Part shown: positions 9,919-21,326 of the stretch, piece after piece
How positions within the stretch are numbered: position 1 is the stretch's first letter
Layout of the letters: every line of letters begins with the position of its first letter
NCBI RefSeq assembly: GCF_000719865.1
Contig: NZ_JOID01000013.1
Location: 96,557 to 160,556 of the forward strand
From: Streptomyces albus subsp. albus
GTDB taxonomy: Bacteria; Actinomycetota; Actinomycetes; Streptomycetales; Streptomycetaceae
Reading direction: 5' to 3'
DNA: 64,000 bases
Made by a program: the position numbers and the translations under genes
Notes under the pieces: model-generated
Seen by the model: the letters and a program-made list of their open reading frames with translations, nothing else
What the model was told of the DNA's origin: nothing
Database searches by the model: none

Positions 9919-10697
9919 GCGCTCCGCAGATCGTTGTCCACCGCGACAAGGAACTGATGGCCGGCGCGGCCGCCGCCCGGCTGATCACGAAGATCGTGGA
10001 CGCCCAGTCGGCGCGCGGCTCCGCCTCGGTGGTGCTCACCGGCGGCCGGAACGGCAACGGGCTGCTGGCCGCGCTCGCCGCGTCACCGGCGCGGGACGCC
10101 GTGGACTGGTCGCGGATCGACCTGTGGTGGGGGGACGAGCGCTTCCTGCCCGCGAACGATCCGGAGCGCAACGAGGTCCAGGCCCGCGAGGCCCTGCTGG
10201 ACGCGCTGCCGCTCGATCCGGCCCGGATCCATCCGATGGCCGCCTCCGACGGCCCGCACGGCTCGGACGTGGAGGCCGCGGCCGAGGCGTACGCCGCCGA
10301 GCTGGAGCGGGCGGCCGCCCCGGAGGACCACGGTCCGGTGCCCGCCTTCGACGTGCTGATGCTGGGGGTCGGCCCGGACACCCATGTGGCCTCGCTCTTC
10401 CCCGAGTTGTCGGCCGTACGGGAGACGGAGCGGACGGTGGTCGGGGTGCACGGCGCCCCCAAGCCGCCGCCGACCCGGATCACCCTGACGCTGCCCGCGA
10501 TCCGCGCGGCCCGTGAGGTGTGGCTGCTGGCGGCGGGCGAGGACAAGGCCAAGGCGGTGGCGCTCACCCTCTCCGGCGCCGGGGAGATCCAGGTGCCGGC
10601 GGCGGGCGCGTACGGGACCCGGCGCACCCTGTGGCTGCTCGACCGGGCCGCCGCGGCCGGACTGCCGCGCGAGATGTACCCGCCCGCGTCGCCCTGA
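9915..10697 (+). CDS. pgl: 6-Phosphogluconolactonase
   Basis: This 260-residue cytoplasmic enzyme hydrolyses the lactone made by Zwf to 6-phosphogluconate. The N-terminal SVVLTGGRNGNGLLAAL motif, the WSRIDLWWGDERFLPANDPERNE stretch (about residues 63-85) and GVGPDTHVASLFPE are typical of the DevB/Pgl branch of the glucosamine-6-phosphate isomerase fold. The GTG start overlaps the opcA stop by 4 bases, suggesting translational coupling. It is the last gene of the operon and is followed by a strong hairpin. Confidence 0.95.
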   Translation: MSAPQIVVHRDKELMAGAAAARLITKIVDAQSARGSASVVLTGGRNGNGLLAALAASPARDAVDWSRIDLWWGDERFLPANDPERNEVQAREALLDALPLDPARIHPMAASDGPHGSDVEAAAEAYAAELERAAAPEDHGPVPAFDVLMLGVGPDTHVASLFPELSAVRETERTVVGVHGAPKPPPTRITLTLPAIRAAREVWLLAAGEDKAKAVALTLSGAGEIQVPAAGAYGTRRTLWLLDRAAAAGLPREMYPPASP

Positions 10698-10731
10698 CCC
10701 CCTCACGCGCGGCCCGACCGCTCGTACCCCG

Positions 10732-10770
10732 GAACGGCCCGGGACCGTCCACCACGGTCCCGGGCCGTTC
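10732..10770. terminator. Bidirectional terminator between pgl and pgi
   Basis: Perfect 16-base arms (10732-10747 and 10755-10770) enclose a 7-base loop. The element lies between the convergent stop codons of pgl (10697) and pgi (10794). Confidence 0.8.
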
Positions 10771-10793
10771 TCACGCTTACCGCTCACCCGGTT

Positions 10794-12455
10794 CTAGCGG
10801 CCGCGCAGGCCGCGGTAGCGGGAGACGAGGGCGGCCGTGGAGGCGTCCAGGCCGGGCACGTCGGCCCCCTCGGTGAGAGCGGGCTCGATCCGCTTGGCCA
10901 GCACCTTGCCCAGCTCGACGCCCCACTGGTCGAAGGAGTCGATGTTCCACACCGCGCCCTGCACGAACACCTTGTGTTCGTAGAGCGCGACCAGCTGGCC
11001 GAGGACGGAGGGGTTCAGCTCCGGGGCCAGGATGGTGGTGGTGGGGTGGTTGCCGTGGAAGGTGCGGTGCGGCACCTGCTCGGCCGGCACGCCCTCCGCC
11101 TCGACCTCCTCGGCGGTCTTGCCGAAGGCCAGCGCCTGGCCCTGCGCGAAGAGATTGGCCATCAGCAGGTCGTGCTGGGCGGCCGTCCGCTCGTCGAGTT
11201 CGCCGGCCGGGCGGGCGAAGCCGATCAGGTCGGCCGGGATCATCTTGGTGCCCTGGTGCAGCAACTGGTAGTACGCGTGCTGCCCGTTGGTGCCGGGTGT
11301 GCCCCAGACGACCGGCCCGGTCTGCCAGCTCACCGGGCGGCCCTCGCGGTCCACGGACTTGCCGTTGGACTCCATGTCGAGCTGCTGGAGGTAGGCGGTG
11401 AACCGGGAGAGGTAGTGGCTGTACGGGAGCACGGCGTGCGACTGGGCGTCGTGGAAGTTGCCGTACCAGATCCCCAGCAGGCCGAGCAGCAGCGGGGCGT
11501 TCCCCTCCGGCGGGGCGCAGCGGAAGTGCTCGTCCATGAGGTGGAAGCCGGCCAGCATCTCGCGGAAGTGGTCCGGGCCGATGGCGATCATCAGCGACAG
11601 CCCGATGGCCGAGTCGTAGGAGTACCGGCCGCCGACCCAGTCCCAGAACTCGAACATGTTGGCCGGGTCGATGCCGAACTTCGCGACCTCCGAGGCGTTG
11701 GTCGACACCGCCACGAAGTGCCGGGCGACCGCCGCCTCGTCGCCGCCGAGTCCGTCCAGCAGCCAACCGCGGGCGCTGGTGGCGTTGGTGATGGTCTCGA
11801 TGGTGGTGAAGGTCTTGGAGGAGATGACGAACAGCGTCGTCTCCGGGTCCAGGTCGCGCAGCGCCTCGTGCAGATCGGCGCCGTCGATGTTGGAGACGAA
11901 ACGGAACGTCAGGTCCCGGTCCGTGTACGGGCGCAGCACCTCGTAGGCCATGGCCGGGCCGAGGTCTGAGCCGCCGATGCCGATGTTGACGACGGCCCGG
12001 ACCGGTTTGCCGGTGTGCCCCTTCCACTGACTGGCGCGGACCTTGTTGGCGAAGACGCACATCTTGCCCAGCACGGAGTGGACGGCGGGGACCACGTTCT
12101 CCCCGTCCACCTCGATGACGGTGTCGTGCGGGGCGCGCAGCGCGGTGTGGAGCACCGCCCGGCCCTCGGTGTTGTTGATCTTCTCGCCGCGGAACATCGC
12201 GTCCCGCAGACCGGCGACCCCGGTCGCCGCCGCGAGTTCGCGCAGCAGAGCGAGCGTCTCGTCGGTCACCAGGTGCTTGGAGTAGTCCAGATGGAGGTCA
12301 CCGACCTGCAGGGAGTAACGTCCGGCGCGCTCCGGGTCGTTCGCGAAGAGCTCCCGCAGCCCCACCTCCCCCAGTTTCTCCCGGTGCTGAGCCAACGCGG
12401 TCCACTCCGGCATGCGGTCCAGCCTGCCGCGGCCTTCTGCGTTCATCTCGGACAT
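10794..12455 (-). CDS. pgi: Glucose-6-phosphate isomerase
   Basis: The enzyme (553 residues) interconverts glucose 6-phosphate and fructose 6-phosphate. Phosphosugar-binding motifs are visible as [18 protein letters not shown] and [14 protein letters not shown], and the C-terminal family signature [19 protein letters not shown] is intact. I chose the ATG at 12453-12455 ([13 protein letters not shown]); the in-frame ATG three codons later and an upstream GTG are alternatives. It faces the pentose phosphate operon across a shared terminator and feeds the same hexose phosphate pool. A small gap of about 50 bases separates its stop region from no other minus-strand partner, so it is probably monocistronic or follows the upstream MFS gene. 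Confidence 0.96.
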   Translation of the reverse strand: MSEMNAEGRGRLDRMPEWTALAQHREKLGEVGLRELFANDPERAGRYSLQVGDLHLDYSKHLVTDETLALLRELAAATGVAGLRDAMFRGEKINNTEGRAVLHTALRAPHDTVIEVDGENVVPAVHSVLGKMCVFANKVRASQWKGHTGKPVRAVVNIGIGGSDLGPAMAYEVLRPYTDRDLTFRFVSNIDGADLHEALRDLDPETTLFVISSKTFTTIETITNATSARGWLLDGLGGDEAAVARHFVAVSTNASEVAKFGIDPANMFEFWDWVGGRYSYDSAIGLSLMIAIGPDHFREMLAGFHLMDEHFRCAPPEGNAPLLLGLLGIWYGNFHDAQSHAVLPYSHYLSRFTAYLQQLDMESNGKSVDREGRPVSWQTGPVVWGTPGTNGQHAYYQLLHQGTKMIPADLIGFARPAGELDERTAAQHDLLMANLFAQGQALAFGKTAEEVEAEGVPAEQVPHRTFHGNHPTTTILAPELNPSVLGQLVALYEHKVFVQGAVWNIDSFDQWGVELGKVLAKRIEPALTEGADVPGLDASTAALVSRYRGLRGR

Positions 12456-12506
12456 CGACCCATTTCTTCTCGTACGAGCCCCCACTGCGTCTCCCAACCT
12501 AAGGGA

Positions 12507-13853
12507 TCACACGGCGGCAGGAGGCGTCTCCCCGCTGTCCGGGGCGCGGAGCGCCGGTATCAAGGCCAGTACGCCGAGCGCGAAGAGACCCGCGGTCAGC
12601 AGCGCGGGCGCGTTCAGCCCCCACACCCCGGCGGCCGCGCCGCCCAGCACGGCGCCGAGCGGGGCGCTGCCGGTGGACAGGGTGCGGCCGGCGGCGCTCA
12701 CCCGTCCGAGCATCCCGGCCGGGCTGCGCTGCTGCAGCATCGTCACCTCGGTGACGTTCCAGATCATGCCGAGGAGGCCGAAGACGCCCAGGGCTGCCAG
12801 GGCCGCGGGCAGACCGCGGACCGTTCCGAGCACGACCAGACAGCCGATCTGCAGGACGAGGCCGTGGAACAGGGCACGGGCCTGCCCGATGCGGCGGGTG
12901 ACCCACCCGGCGACCAGTCCGCCCACGACGCTGCCGACGCCGTAGGCCGTCAGGACGGCGGCGTAACCGGCCTCGCCCGCGTCCAGCCAGCCCGTCACAT
13001 GGAGCACCAGTGTCGCGATCAGGGCGCCCATGCCCACGCTGGACAGCGCGTTCGCGAGGCACAGCGACCGCAGCACCCGGTCCCGCCACAGGGCCCGCAC
13101 GCCCTCAGCGATGTCCCGGCGGAGGGTCTGCCCCCGGGACCTCGGTGCCCGTTCGGGCGCGGTGACGCGCAGGGAGGCGATGAGCGCCGCGGCCGCCAGA
13201 TACGTCGCGGCGTCGGTGGCATAGGGCACGGCCGCCCCGAGCGCCAGGGCCGCCGGCACCAGGGGTGCGGCGACGAAGGAGCCCGCGATCTGCTGGCCGG
13301 TCATCAGCCGGGCGTTGGCCGAGGAGAGCGCGGAGCCGGGGACGACGGAGGGCAGCAGGGCCGTGGCCGCGTTGTCGAAGAGGGTCTGGAGGGTGGCGAG
13401 CGCGAAGGCCAGCGCGATCAGCAGCGCGATCGTCGCGAGGCCGAGGGCGACGGCCACCGCGAAGGCGCCCATCAGCACGCCCCGGAGGACGTCCACGGAC
13501 CACATGGCGCGGCGCTGGTCCACCCTGTCCGCGACGGCCCCGCCGAGCAGCCCGAAGAGCAGCCAGGGGAGGAATCCGGCGGCGGTCACCAGGGAGACGA
13601 GCACGGGATCGTCCGTGAGCCGCACGGCGAGCAGCGGCAGCGCCGCCCCGCGCAGGGCGTCTCCGAAGCGGGACAGCACCGCGGCCGTCCACAGCCGCCC
13701 GTACCCGCCCCGCCAGGCGGGCACCGCCGGGGCGGCCTCACCCGCCGCCCCCGTCGTCACGGCTCCGGCTCCCGCGGCCGTGCCCCCGTCCGCATCCCCG
13801 CCCGTGCCCCGGCCCGTGTCCGTGCCCGTGTCCGTGCCCGTGTGCGCCGTCAT
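12507..13853 (-). CDS. MFS transporter (EntS-like exporter family)
   Basis: The 448-residue protein has about twelve membrane helices and the short cytoplasmic loop ADRVDQRRAMWSVDVLRG between helices 2 and 3, typical of the MFS_3 group that includes enterobactin and small-drug exporters. The substrate cannot be told from sequence. The ATG at 13851-13853 is preferred over an in-frame GTG ten codons upstream. The first 45 residues are low complexity (Thr-Gly-Thr-Asp repeats, then Gly/Ala) and are encoded by a 12-bp DNA repeat; they lie before the first helix and are probably disordered. The stop is about 50 bases upstream of the pgi start, so cotranscription with pgi is possible. Confidence 0.82.
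   Translation of the reverse strand: MTAHTGTDTGTDTGRGTGGDADGGTAAGAGAVTTGAAGEAAPAVPAWRGGYGRLWTAAVLSRFGDALRGAALPLLAVRLTDDPVLVSLVTAAGFLPWLLFGLLGGAVADRVDQRRAMWSVDVLRGVLMGAFAVAVALGLATIALLIALAFALATLQTLFDNAATALLPSVVPGSALSSANARLMTGQQIAGSFVAAPLVPAALALGAAVPYATDAATYLAAAALIASLRVTAPERAPRSRGQTLRRDIAEGVRALWRDRVLRSLCLANALSSVGMGALIATLVLHVTGWLDAGEAGYAAVLTAYGVGSVVGGLVAGWVTRRIGQARALFHGLVLQIGCLVVLGTVRGLPAALAALGVFGLLGMIWNVTEVTMLQQRSPAGMLGRVSAAGRTLSTGSAPLGAVLGGAAAGVWGLNAPALLTAGLFALGVLALIPALRAPDSGETPPAAV
13815..13843. repeat. 12-bp tandem repeat in MFS N-terminus
   Basis: Unit CGTGTCCGTGCC is present at 13815-13826 and 13827-13838, with a partial third copy. On the coding strand it specifies the repeated Thr-Asp-Thr-Gly run at the start of the transporter. 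It is in frame, so copy change would alter length without a frameshift. Confidence 0.7.
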
Positions 13854-14030
13854 CGCACGCCCCCGCCGTCCGCCCGCCGTCACCGGCCCCGTGGTGTCTT
13901 CCGTACGCCGGAGAACCTAGCCGCGGGCACTGACAACGACATCGGGAGCATGCCTCATCCGGTGTCCCGGGATGCCGGAGACCCGGGCCTCAGACGCATT
14001 CGGAAGGTTCCGCGGGGCGACGGGCGGCAA

Positions 14031-14069
14031 ACGGCCCGGCCGCCAGGGGTCGCCTGGCGGCCGGGCCGT
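14031..14069 (-). terminator. Terminator of the RbpA-family gene
   Basis: Perfect 17-base arms (14031-14047 and 14053-14069) with a 5-base loop lie about 35 bases after the stop at 14105. This is one of the strongest hairpins in the window. Confidence 0.8.
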
Positions 14070-14104
14070 GGAAGGTCGTGCTGCCGGTGTTCGCGCGGGG
14101 GTTT

Positions 14105-14440
14105 TCAGATCTCGCCGCGGAGCTTGGCCAGCGCCTCGGCGAGGATCGCCTCGCCGTCGGCGTCGCTGCGCCGTTCCCGCACATACGCGAGATGGGTCTT
14201 GTACGGCTCGGTGCGCGGCGGGTCCGGCGGGTTCTCCCGGTCCTGACCGGCGGGGAAGCCACAGCGCGGGCAGTCCCAGGTGTCGGGGACCTGCGCGTCG
14301 CTGGCGAAGCTCGGCTGCGTCTCGTGCCCGTTCGAGCACCAGAAGGAGATGCGGAGGCGCGGGGCGGACTCGCCCCGCTCGGCCTCCCCCATCGGCCCCG
14401 CGCCGACCCGGCTTCCACGGATCGCGTTGCCACTTGCCAC
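14105..14440 (-). CDS. RbpA-family RNA polymerase-binding protein
   Basis: This 111-residue protein belongs to the RbpA family, actinobacterial proteins that bind RNA polymerase holoenzyme and stabilise promoter complexes. C35, H39, C57 and C60 (CSNGH followed by CPRCG) form the likely zinc-binding core, and the C-terminal ERRSDADGEAILAEALAKLRG matches the sigma-interacting helix region. The GTG at 14438-14440 has AGGGAG about 9 bases upstream. As I remember it, the well-studied S. coelicolor RbpA (SCO1421) has a different N-terminus and spacing, so this copy may be the paralogue rather than RbpA itself. It is flanked by hairpins and probably has its own promoter. Confidence 0.85.
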   Translation of the reverse strand: MASGNAIRGSRVGAGPMGEAERGESAPRLRISFWCSNGHETQPSFASDAQVPDTWDCPRCGFPAGQDRENPPDPPRTEPYKTHLAYVRERRSDADGEAILAEALAKLRGEI

Positions 14441-14505
14441 GGTCGTAACTCCCTGCGTGATGGTGCTGCGAAGCATCGGTAGGCAGTTCAGCTACCGGGC
14501 GCCCC

Positions 14506-14533
14506 AGTCTATGCAAGGCCCAACGCGCGTCCA
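14506..14533 (-). promoter_or_regulatory. Candidate promoter of the RbpA-family gene
   Basis: On the minus strand, TAGACT (14506-14511) is a good -10 box and TGGACG (14528-14533) stands 16 bases upstream as a -35. It would give a leader of roughly 60 bases before the GTG at 14440. No sigma-R type GGGAAT/GTT pair was seen. Confidence 0.4.
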
Positions 14534-14600
14534 GTGGCCGGAGTTACAAAATCCGCCCCGCGGACGCAAGCCCATGATAGGCCGCGAACACGACGATCTG

Positions 14601-14837
14601 TCAGCTGTCCAGCTTCATCAGGATGCCCAGAGCGACGATGCAGACGAACCAGAGAAGCCCGATCACCACGGTGATGCGGTCGAGGTTGCGCTCGGCCACC
14701 GAGGATCCGCCGACGGAGGACTGCATGCCGCCGCCGAACATGTCGGACAGACCGCCGCCCTTCCCCTTGTGCATGAGCACCAGCATCATCAGCAGACCGC
14801 TGAAGATGATCAGGGCGATCGAGAACCCCATAACCAC
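14601..14837 (-). CDS. secG: Preprotein translocase subunit SecG
   Basis: This 78-residue integral membrane protein is the small non-essential subunit of the SecYEG channel. It shows two hydrophobic helices (about residues 3-22 and 54-75) joined by the glycine-rich loop HKGKGGGLSDMFGGGMQSSVGGSSVAERNLDR, split by the classic GGG and SVAERNLDR elements. The start is a GTG at 14835-14837, with an in-frame ATG two codons later. The tpiA-secG adjacency is conserved in many bacteria, but here a hairpin lies between them. Confidence 0.95.
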   Translation of the reverse strand: MVMGFSIALIIFSGLLMMLVLMHKGKGGGLSDMFGGGMQSSVGGSSVAERNLDRITVVIGLLWFVCIVALGILMKLDS

Positions 14838-14880
14838 GACTGGACCAACTCTCTCGGGCTTGACGGCTGACTGCGACAGT

Positions 14881-14916
14881 TCGGGGGCCGGCGGCTCGCG
14901 CCGTCCCGGCCCCCGA
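14881..14916 (-). terminator. Hairpin after tpiA
   Basis: Arms 14881-14891 and 14906-14916 pair perfectly over 11 bases, and the loop itself can fold into a 4-bp stem. It lies between the tpiA stop (14961) and secG start (14837), so it may terminate or attenuate the glycolytic transcript. Confidence 0.6.
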
Positions 14917-14960
14917 CAGAGTACGCCGGACTGTGCTGTCCGGCCTACTTCCCGGTCTCT

Positions 14961-15749
<789 letters not shown>

Positions 15750-15755
15750 GCGGGG

Positions 15756-16958
15756 TCAGTCCTCCAGTGCGGCGAGGCCGGGGAGCGTCTTGCCCTCGAG
15801 GTACTCGAGGCTCGCGCCACCGCCGGTCGAAATGTGGCCGAAAGCGTTCTCGTCGAAGCCCAGTTGCCGGACGGCGGCGGCGGAGTCGCCACCGCCGACG
15901 ACGGAGAAGGCCGGGCTGTCGATGAGCGCCTGGGCGACCGCGCGGGTGCCCTCGGCGTAATCCGGGTGCTCGAAGACGCCCATCGGGCCGTTCCAGAAGA
16001 CGGTGGCCGCGTCGGCGAGCTTCGAGGCGAAGAGCTTACGGGTCTCCGGGCCGATGTCCAGGCCCTGCAGATCGGCCGGGATGGCGTCCCCGGAGACCGT
16101 GACCGGGTTGGCCGGGGCCTTCGCGTGCAGGTCCGGGAACTCCGCGGCCGCCAGCACGTCGACGGGGAGCACGAACTCCACGCCCTGCTCCTTCGCCCGC
16201 GAGAGGTACTCCCGGACGGCCGGGATCTGGTCCTCCTGCAGCAGCGAGCCGCCGATCTCGTACCCCTGGGCCTTGAGGAAGGTGTACGCCATGCCGCCGC
16301 CGATCAGGATGCGGTCGGCCTTGCCCAGCAGGTGGTCGATCACGCCGAGCTTGTCGGAGACCTTGGCCCCGCCGAGCACGACGGCGTACGGCCGCTTGAC
16401 GTCCTCGGTGAGCTTCTTGAGGACGCCGACCTCGGTGGCGATGAGGCCGCCCGCGGCGTGCGGGAGGCGCGCCGGGAGGTCGTAGACGGAGGCGTGCTTG
16501 CGGTGCACCGCGCCGAAGCCGTCACCGACGTAGAGGTCGGCGAGGGCGGCGAGCCGGTCGGCGAAGGCGCCGCGCTCGGCGTCGTCCTTGCTGGTCTCCC
16601 CCGGGTTGAAGCGCAGGTTCTCCAGGACGGCGACCTGGCCGCCGGCGAGGCCCTCCACGGTGGAGCGTGCGCCGTCGTCCACGGTGTCGGACGCGAACGC
16701 CACGTCCCGGCCCAGCAGTTCACCGAGGCGCGCGGCCGCGGGGGCGAGGGAGAACTTCGGGTCCGGGGCGCCCTTGGGACGACCCAGATGGGAGGCGACG
16801 ATCACCTTGGCGCCCGCTTCGGCGAGCCGGGCGATCGTCGGGAGGACGGCGCGGATGCGGCCGTCATCGGTGATGGTGGTGCCGTCGAGCGGCACGTTGA
16901 GGTCGGCGCGGACGAAGACCCGCTTGCCCGCCACCTGGAGGTCGTCGATCGTCTTCAT
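15756..16958 (-). CDS. pgk: Phosphoglycerate kinase
   Basis: This 400-residue enzyme makes ATP from ADP and 1,3-bisphosphoglycerate. The N-terminal signature [15 protein letters not shown] and the substrate loop SHLGRPKG are present, and the C-terminal nucleotide region shows [10 protein letters not shown] and [11 protein letters not shown]. Length is that of a normal monomeric Pgk. It sits between gap and tpiA in glycolytic order, but a strong hairpin separates gap from pgk, so pgk-tpiA may be expressed partly apart from gap. Confidence 0.98.
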   Translation of the reverse strand: MKTIDDLQVAGKRVFVRADLNVPLDGTTITDDGRIRAVLPTIARLAEAGAKVIVASHLGRPKGAPDPKFSLAPAAARLGELLGRDVAFASDTVDDGARSTVEGLAGGQVAVLENLRFNPGETSKDDAERGAFADRLAALADLYVGDGFGAVHRKHASVYDLPARLPHAAGGLIATEVGVLKKLTEDVKRPYAVVLGGAKVSDKLGVIDHLLGKADRILIGGGMAYTFLKAQGYEIGGSLLQEDQIPAVREYLSRAKEQGVEFVLPVDVLAAAEFPDLHAKAPANPVTVSGDAIPADLQGLDIGPETRKLFASKLADAATVFWNGPMGVFEHPDYAEGTRAVAQALIDSPAFSVVGGGDSAAAVRQLGFDENAFGHISTGGGASLEYLEGKTLPGLAALED

Positions 16959-16998
16959 GAGGGGACTCCTTGTGAACCCGTGAGCCGGGTGCCTGATC

Positions 16999-17041
16999 AG
17001 GCAGCAGGGCCCGCGCGTTACGGCCGCGGGCCCTGCTGCCT
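16999..17041 (-). terminator. Terminator between gap and pgk
   Basis: Perfect 17-base arms (16999-17015 and 17025-17041) and a 9-base loop lie 28 bases after the gap stop. It should end or strongly reduce gap transcription into pgk. Confidence 0.75.
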
Positions 17042-17069
17042 CATGTCGAGCTGTCCGGTGCGGCGGTGA

Positions 17070-19317
<2,248 letters not shown>

Positions 19318-19327
<10 letters not shown>

Positions 19328-20340
19328 GGGCCGATCCTTCCATGCATCCTGAAAATCCGGTCGTACGCGGCGGCCAGCAGCTCGGGGTCGTGCCGGGCCG
19401 AGCTGTCCGGCGCGGCCACCGGCGCCAGTTCGACCGCGCCGCCGAGCCGCTCGGCGGCTTCGGTGAGACTGTCCCGGTCGGGCACGGCGGCCTCGTCGGC
19501 CAGCACCACGTCGAAGGCGAGTTTAGGTGCGTGTCGGGCCAAAACCTCCAAATGACGCTGCGGGGAGAAGCCGTCGGTTTCGCCGGGCTGCGGCGCGAGG
19601 TTCAGCGAGAGCACGCGGCGGGCCTTGGTCTCCGTCAGCGCGTCGAGCAGCTCGGGGACCAGCAGATGCGGGATCACGGAGGAGAACCAGGACCCGGGGC
19701 CGAGCACCACCCAGTCCGCGTCGAGCACCGCCTCGACGGCCTCCGGCACCGCGGGCGGGTCGGCCGGGACGAGGTGCACGGACTGCACCTCGCCGCGGGT
19801 GAGCGCGACGGTGGCCTGGCCGCGGACGGTGTCCACGTCCTCCGGGCGGGCCGGGTCGTGGCCCCGGACCAGGGCCTCCAGCTCCAGCGGGACCGCCGAC
19901 ATGGGCAGCACCCGGCCGTGCGCCCCGAGCAGCCGGCCGACCCACTCCAGGGCCTGGACGTGGTCGCCGAGCTGCTCCCAGAGGGCGACGATCAGCAGAT
20001 TGCCCACGGCGTGGCCCTGGAGGTCCCCCTCGCCCGCGAAGCGGTGCTGGACGACGCGGGCCCAGGTCTGGCCCCATTCGTCGTCCCCGCAGAGCGCCGC
20101 GAGGGCCTTGCGCAGATCACCCGGCGGGAGCACGCCGAGTTCGTCGCGGAGCCGGCCGCTGGAACCGCCGTCGTCGGCGACGGTGACGACGGCCGTCAGG
20201 TCGCCGGTGATCCGGCGGAGCGCGGCGAGCGAGGCGGACAGCCCGTGCCCGCCGCCGAGCGCGACGACCTTGGGGTTCGTCCCCCGCCGCCGCACGGTGT
20301 GGCCGGCGCGGGCTGCGGTGTGGCCGGCGCGCGCCGGCAT
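19318..20340 (-). CDS. yvcK: YvcK/CofD-like gluconeogenesis factor
   Basis: YvcK proteins bind UDP-sugars and influence carbon use and cell-wall synthesis; the fold is that of CofD (2-phospho-L-lactate transferase). The 340-residue protein starts at the ATG at 20338-20340. The first 20 residues contain a repeated Arg-Ala-Gly-His-Thr and may not be native, because an in-frame GTG at about residue 16 would remove them. The glycine-rich [15 protein letters not shown] motif, [14 protein letters not shown] and GHAVGNLLI are family hallmarks. It sits between rapZ and whiA, as in most Gram-positive bacteria. Confidence 0.93.
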
Positions 20341-20396
20341 CAGCCGCCGGACCCGTCCGCCCAGCCGGGAACCGGGCTCGGGCTGCCGCGGGCTTC

Positions 20397-21326
20397 TCAC
20401 TCGCGCCCCATGTCCCGGTGGACCACCACGGTCTCCACACCTTCGGCGGCCAGGCGGGCGGCGAGCTTCTCGGACATCGCGACACTGCGGTGCTTGCCGC
20501 CCGTGCAGCCGACGGCGACGGTCACGTAGCGCTTGCCCTCGCGGCGGTAGCCGGCGGCGATGAGCTGGAGCAACTCGGTGTAGCGGTCCAGGAACTCCTT
20601 GGCGCCGGGCTGGTTGAAGACGTAGCCGGACACCTCCTCGTTGAGGCCGGTGAAGGGGCGCAGCTCCGGGACCCAGTGCGGGTTGGGCAGGAAGCGGCAG
20701 TCGACGACGAGGTCGGCGTCGACCGGGAGGCCGTACTTGTAGCCGAAGGACATGACCGTGGCCCGCAGCTCGGGCTCCTCGCCGCCGGCGAACTGGGCGT
20801 CCATCTTGGCGCGCAGCTCGTGGACGTTGAGGCTGGAGGTGTCGATGACGAGGTCCGCGTCGCCGCGCAGCTCGCGTAGCAGGTCCCGCTCGGCGGCGAT
20901 GCCGTCGACGATCCGGCCGGAGCCCTGCAGCGGATGCGGGCGGCGGACGGATTCGAAGCGCCGTACGAGGGCGTCGTCGGACGCCTCCAGGAAGATCACC
21001 CGGCGCTTGACGTTCTTGGCCTCCAGATCGGCGAGCGACTGGCGGAGGCTGTCGAAGAAGCCGCGGCCGCGGACGTCGACGACGACGGCGATCCGTGCGA
21101 CGTTCCCCTGCGAGCGCGCGCCCAGGTCCACCATGGTGGGGATCAGCGCCGGGGGGAGGTTGTCCACCACGAACCAGCCGAGGTCCTCCAGGCACTTCGC
21201 CGCGGTGCTGCGGCCGGCCCCGGACATGCCGGAGATGATGACCAGCTCGGGGATGGCGGCCGCGTCGACCGCGTCCGCCGTGGTGCCCGTACTCACCTGA
21301 GCTTCTTCTCCTTCGTGTCCGTTCAT
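20397..21326 (-). CDS. rapZ: RNase adapter protein RapZ (nucleotide-binding)
   Basis: This 309-residue P-loop protein belongs to the YvcJ/RapZ family. In E. coli the family member controls small-RNA decay; in Gram-positives it is a GTP/ATP-binding protein with an unclear partner. The Walker A is GMSGAGRS at residues 33-40, so the usual lysine is arginine. The C-terminal half carries [25 protein letters not shown] and [14 protein letters not shown], the conserved C-terminal domain. Its ATG overlaps the uvrC stop by 4 bases. The first 25 residues are a non-conserved extension. Confidence 0.94.
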   Translation of the reverse strand: MNGHEGEEAQVSTGTTADAVDAAAIPELVIISGMSGAGRSTAAKCLEDLGWFVVDNLPPALIPTMVDLGARSQGNVARIAVVVDVRGRGFFDSLRQSLADLEAKNVKRRVIFLEASDDALVRRFESVRRPHPLQGSGRIVDGIAAERDLLRELRGDADLVIDTSSLNVHELRAKMDAQFAGGEEPELRATVMSFGYKYGLPVDADLVVDCRFLPNPHWVPELRPFTGLNEEVSGYVFNQPGAKEFLDRYTELLQLIAAGYRREGKRYVTVAVGCTGGKHRSVAMSEKLAARLAAEGVETVVVHRDMGRE

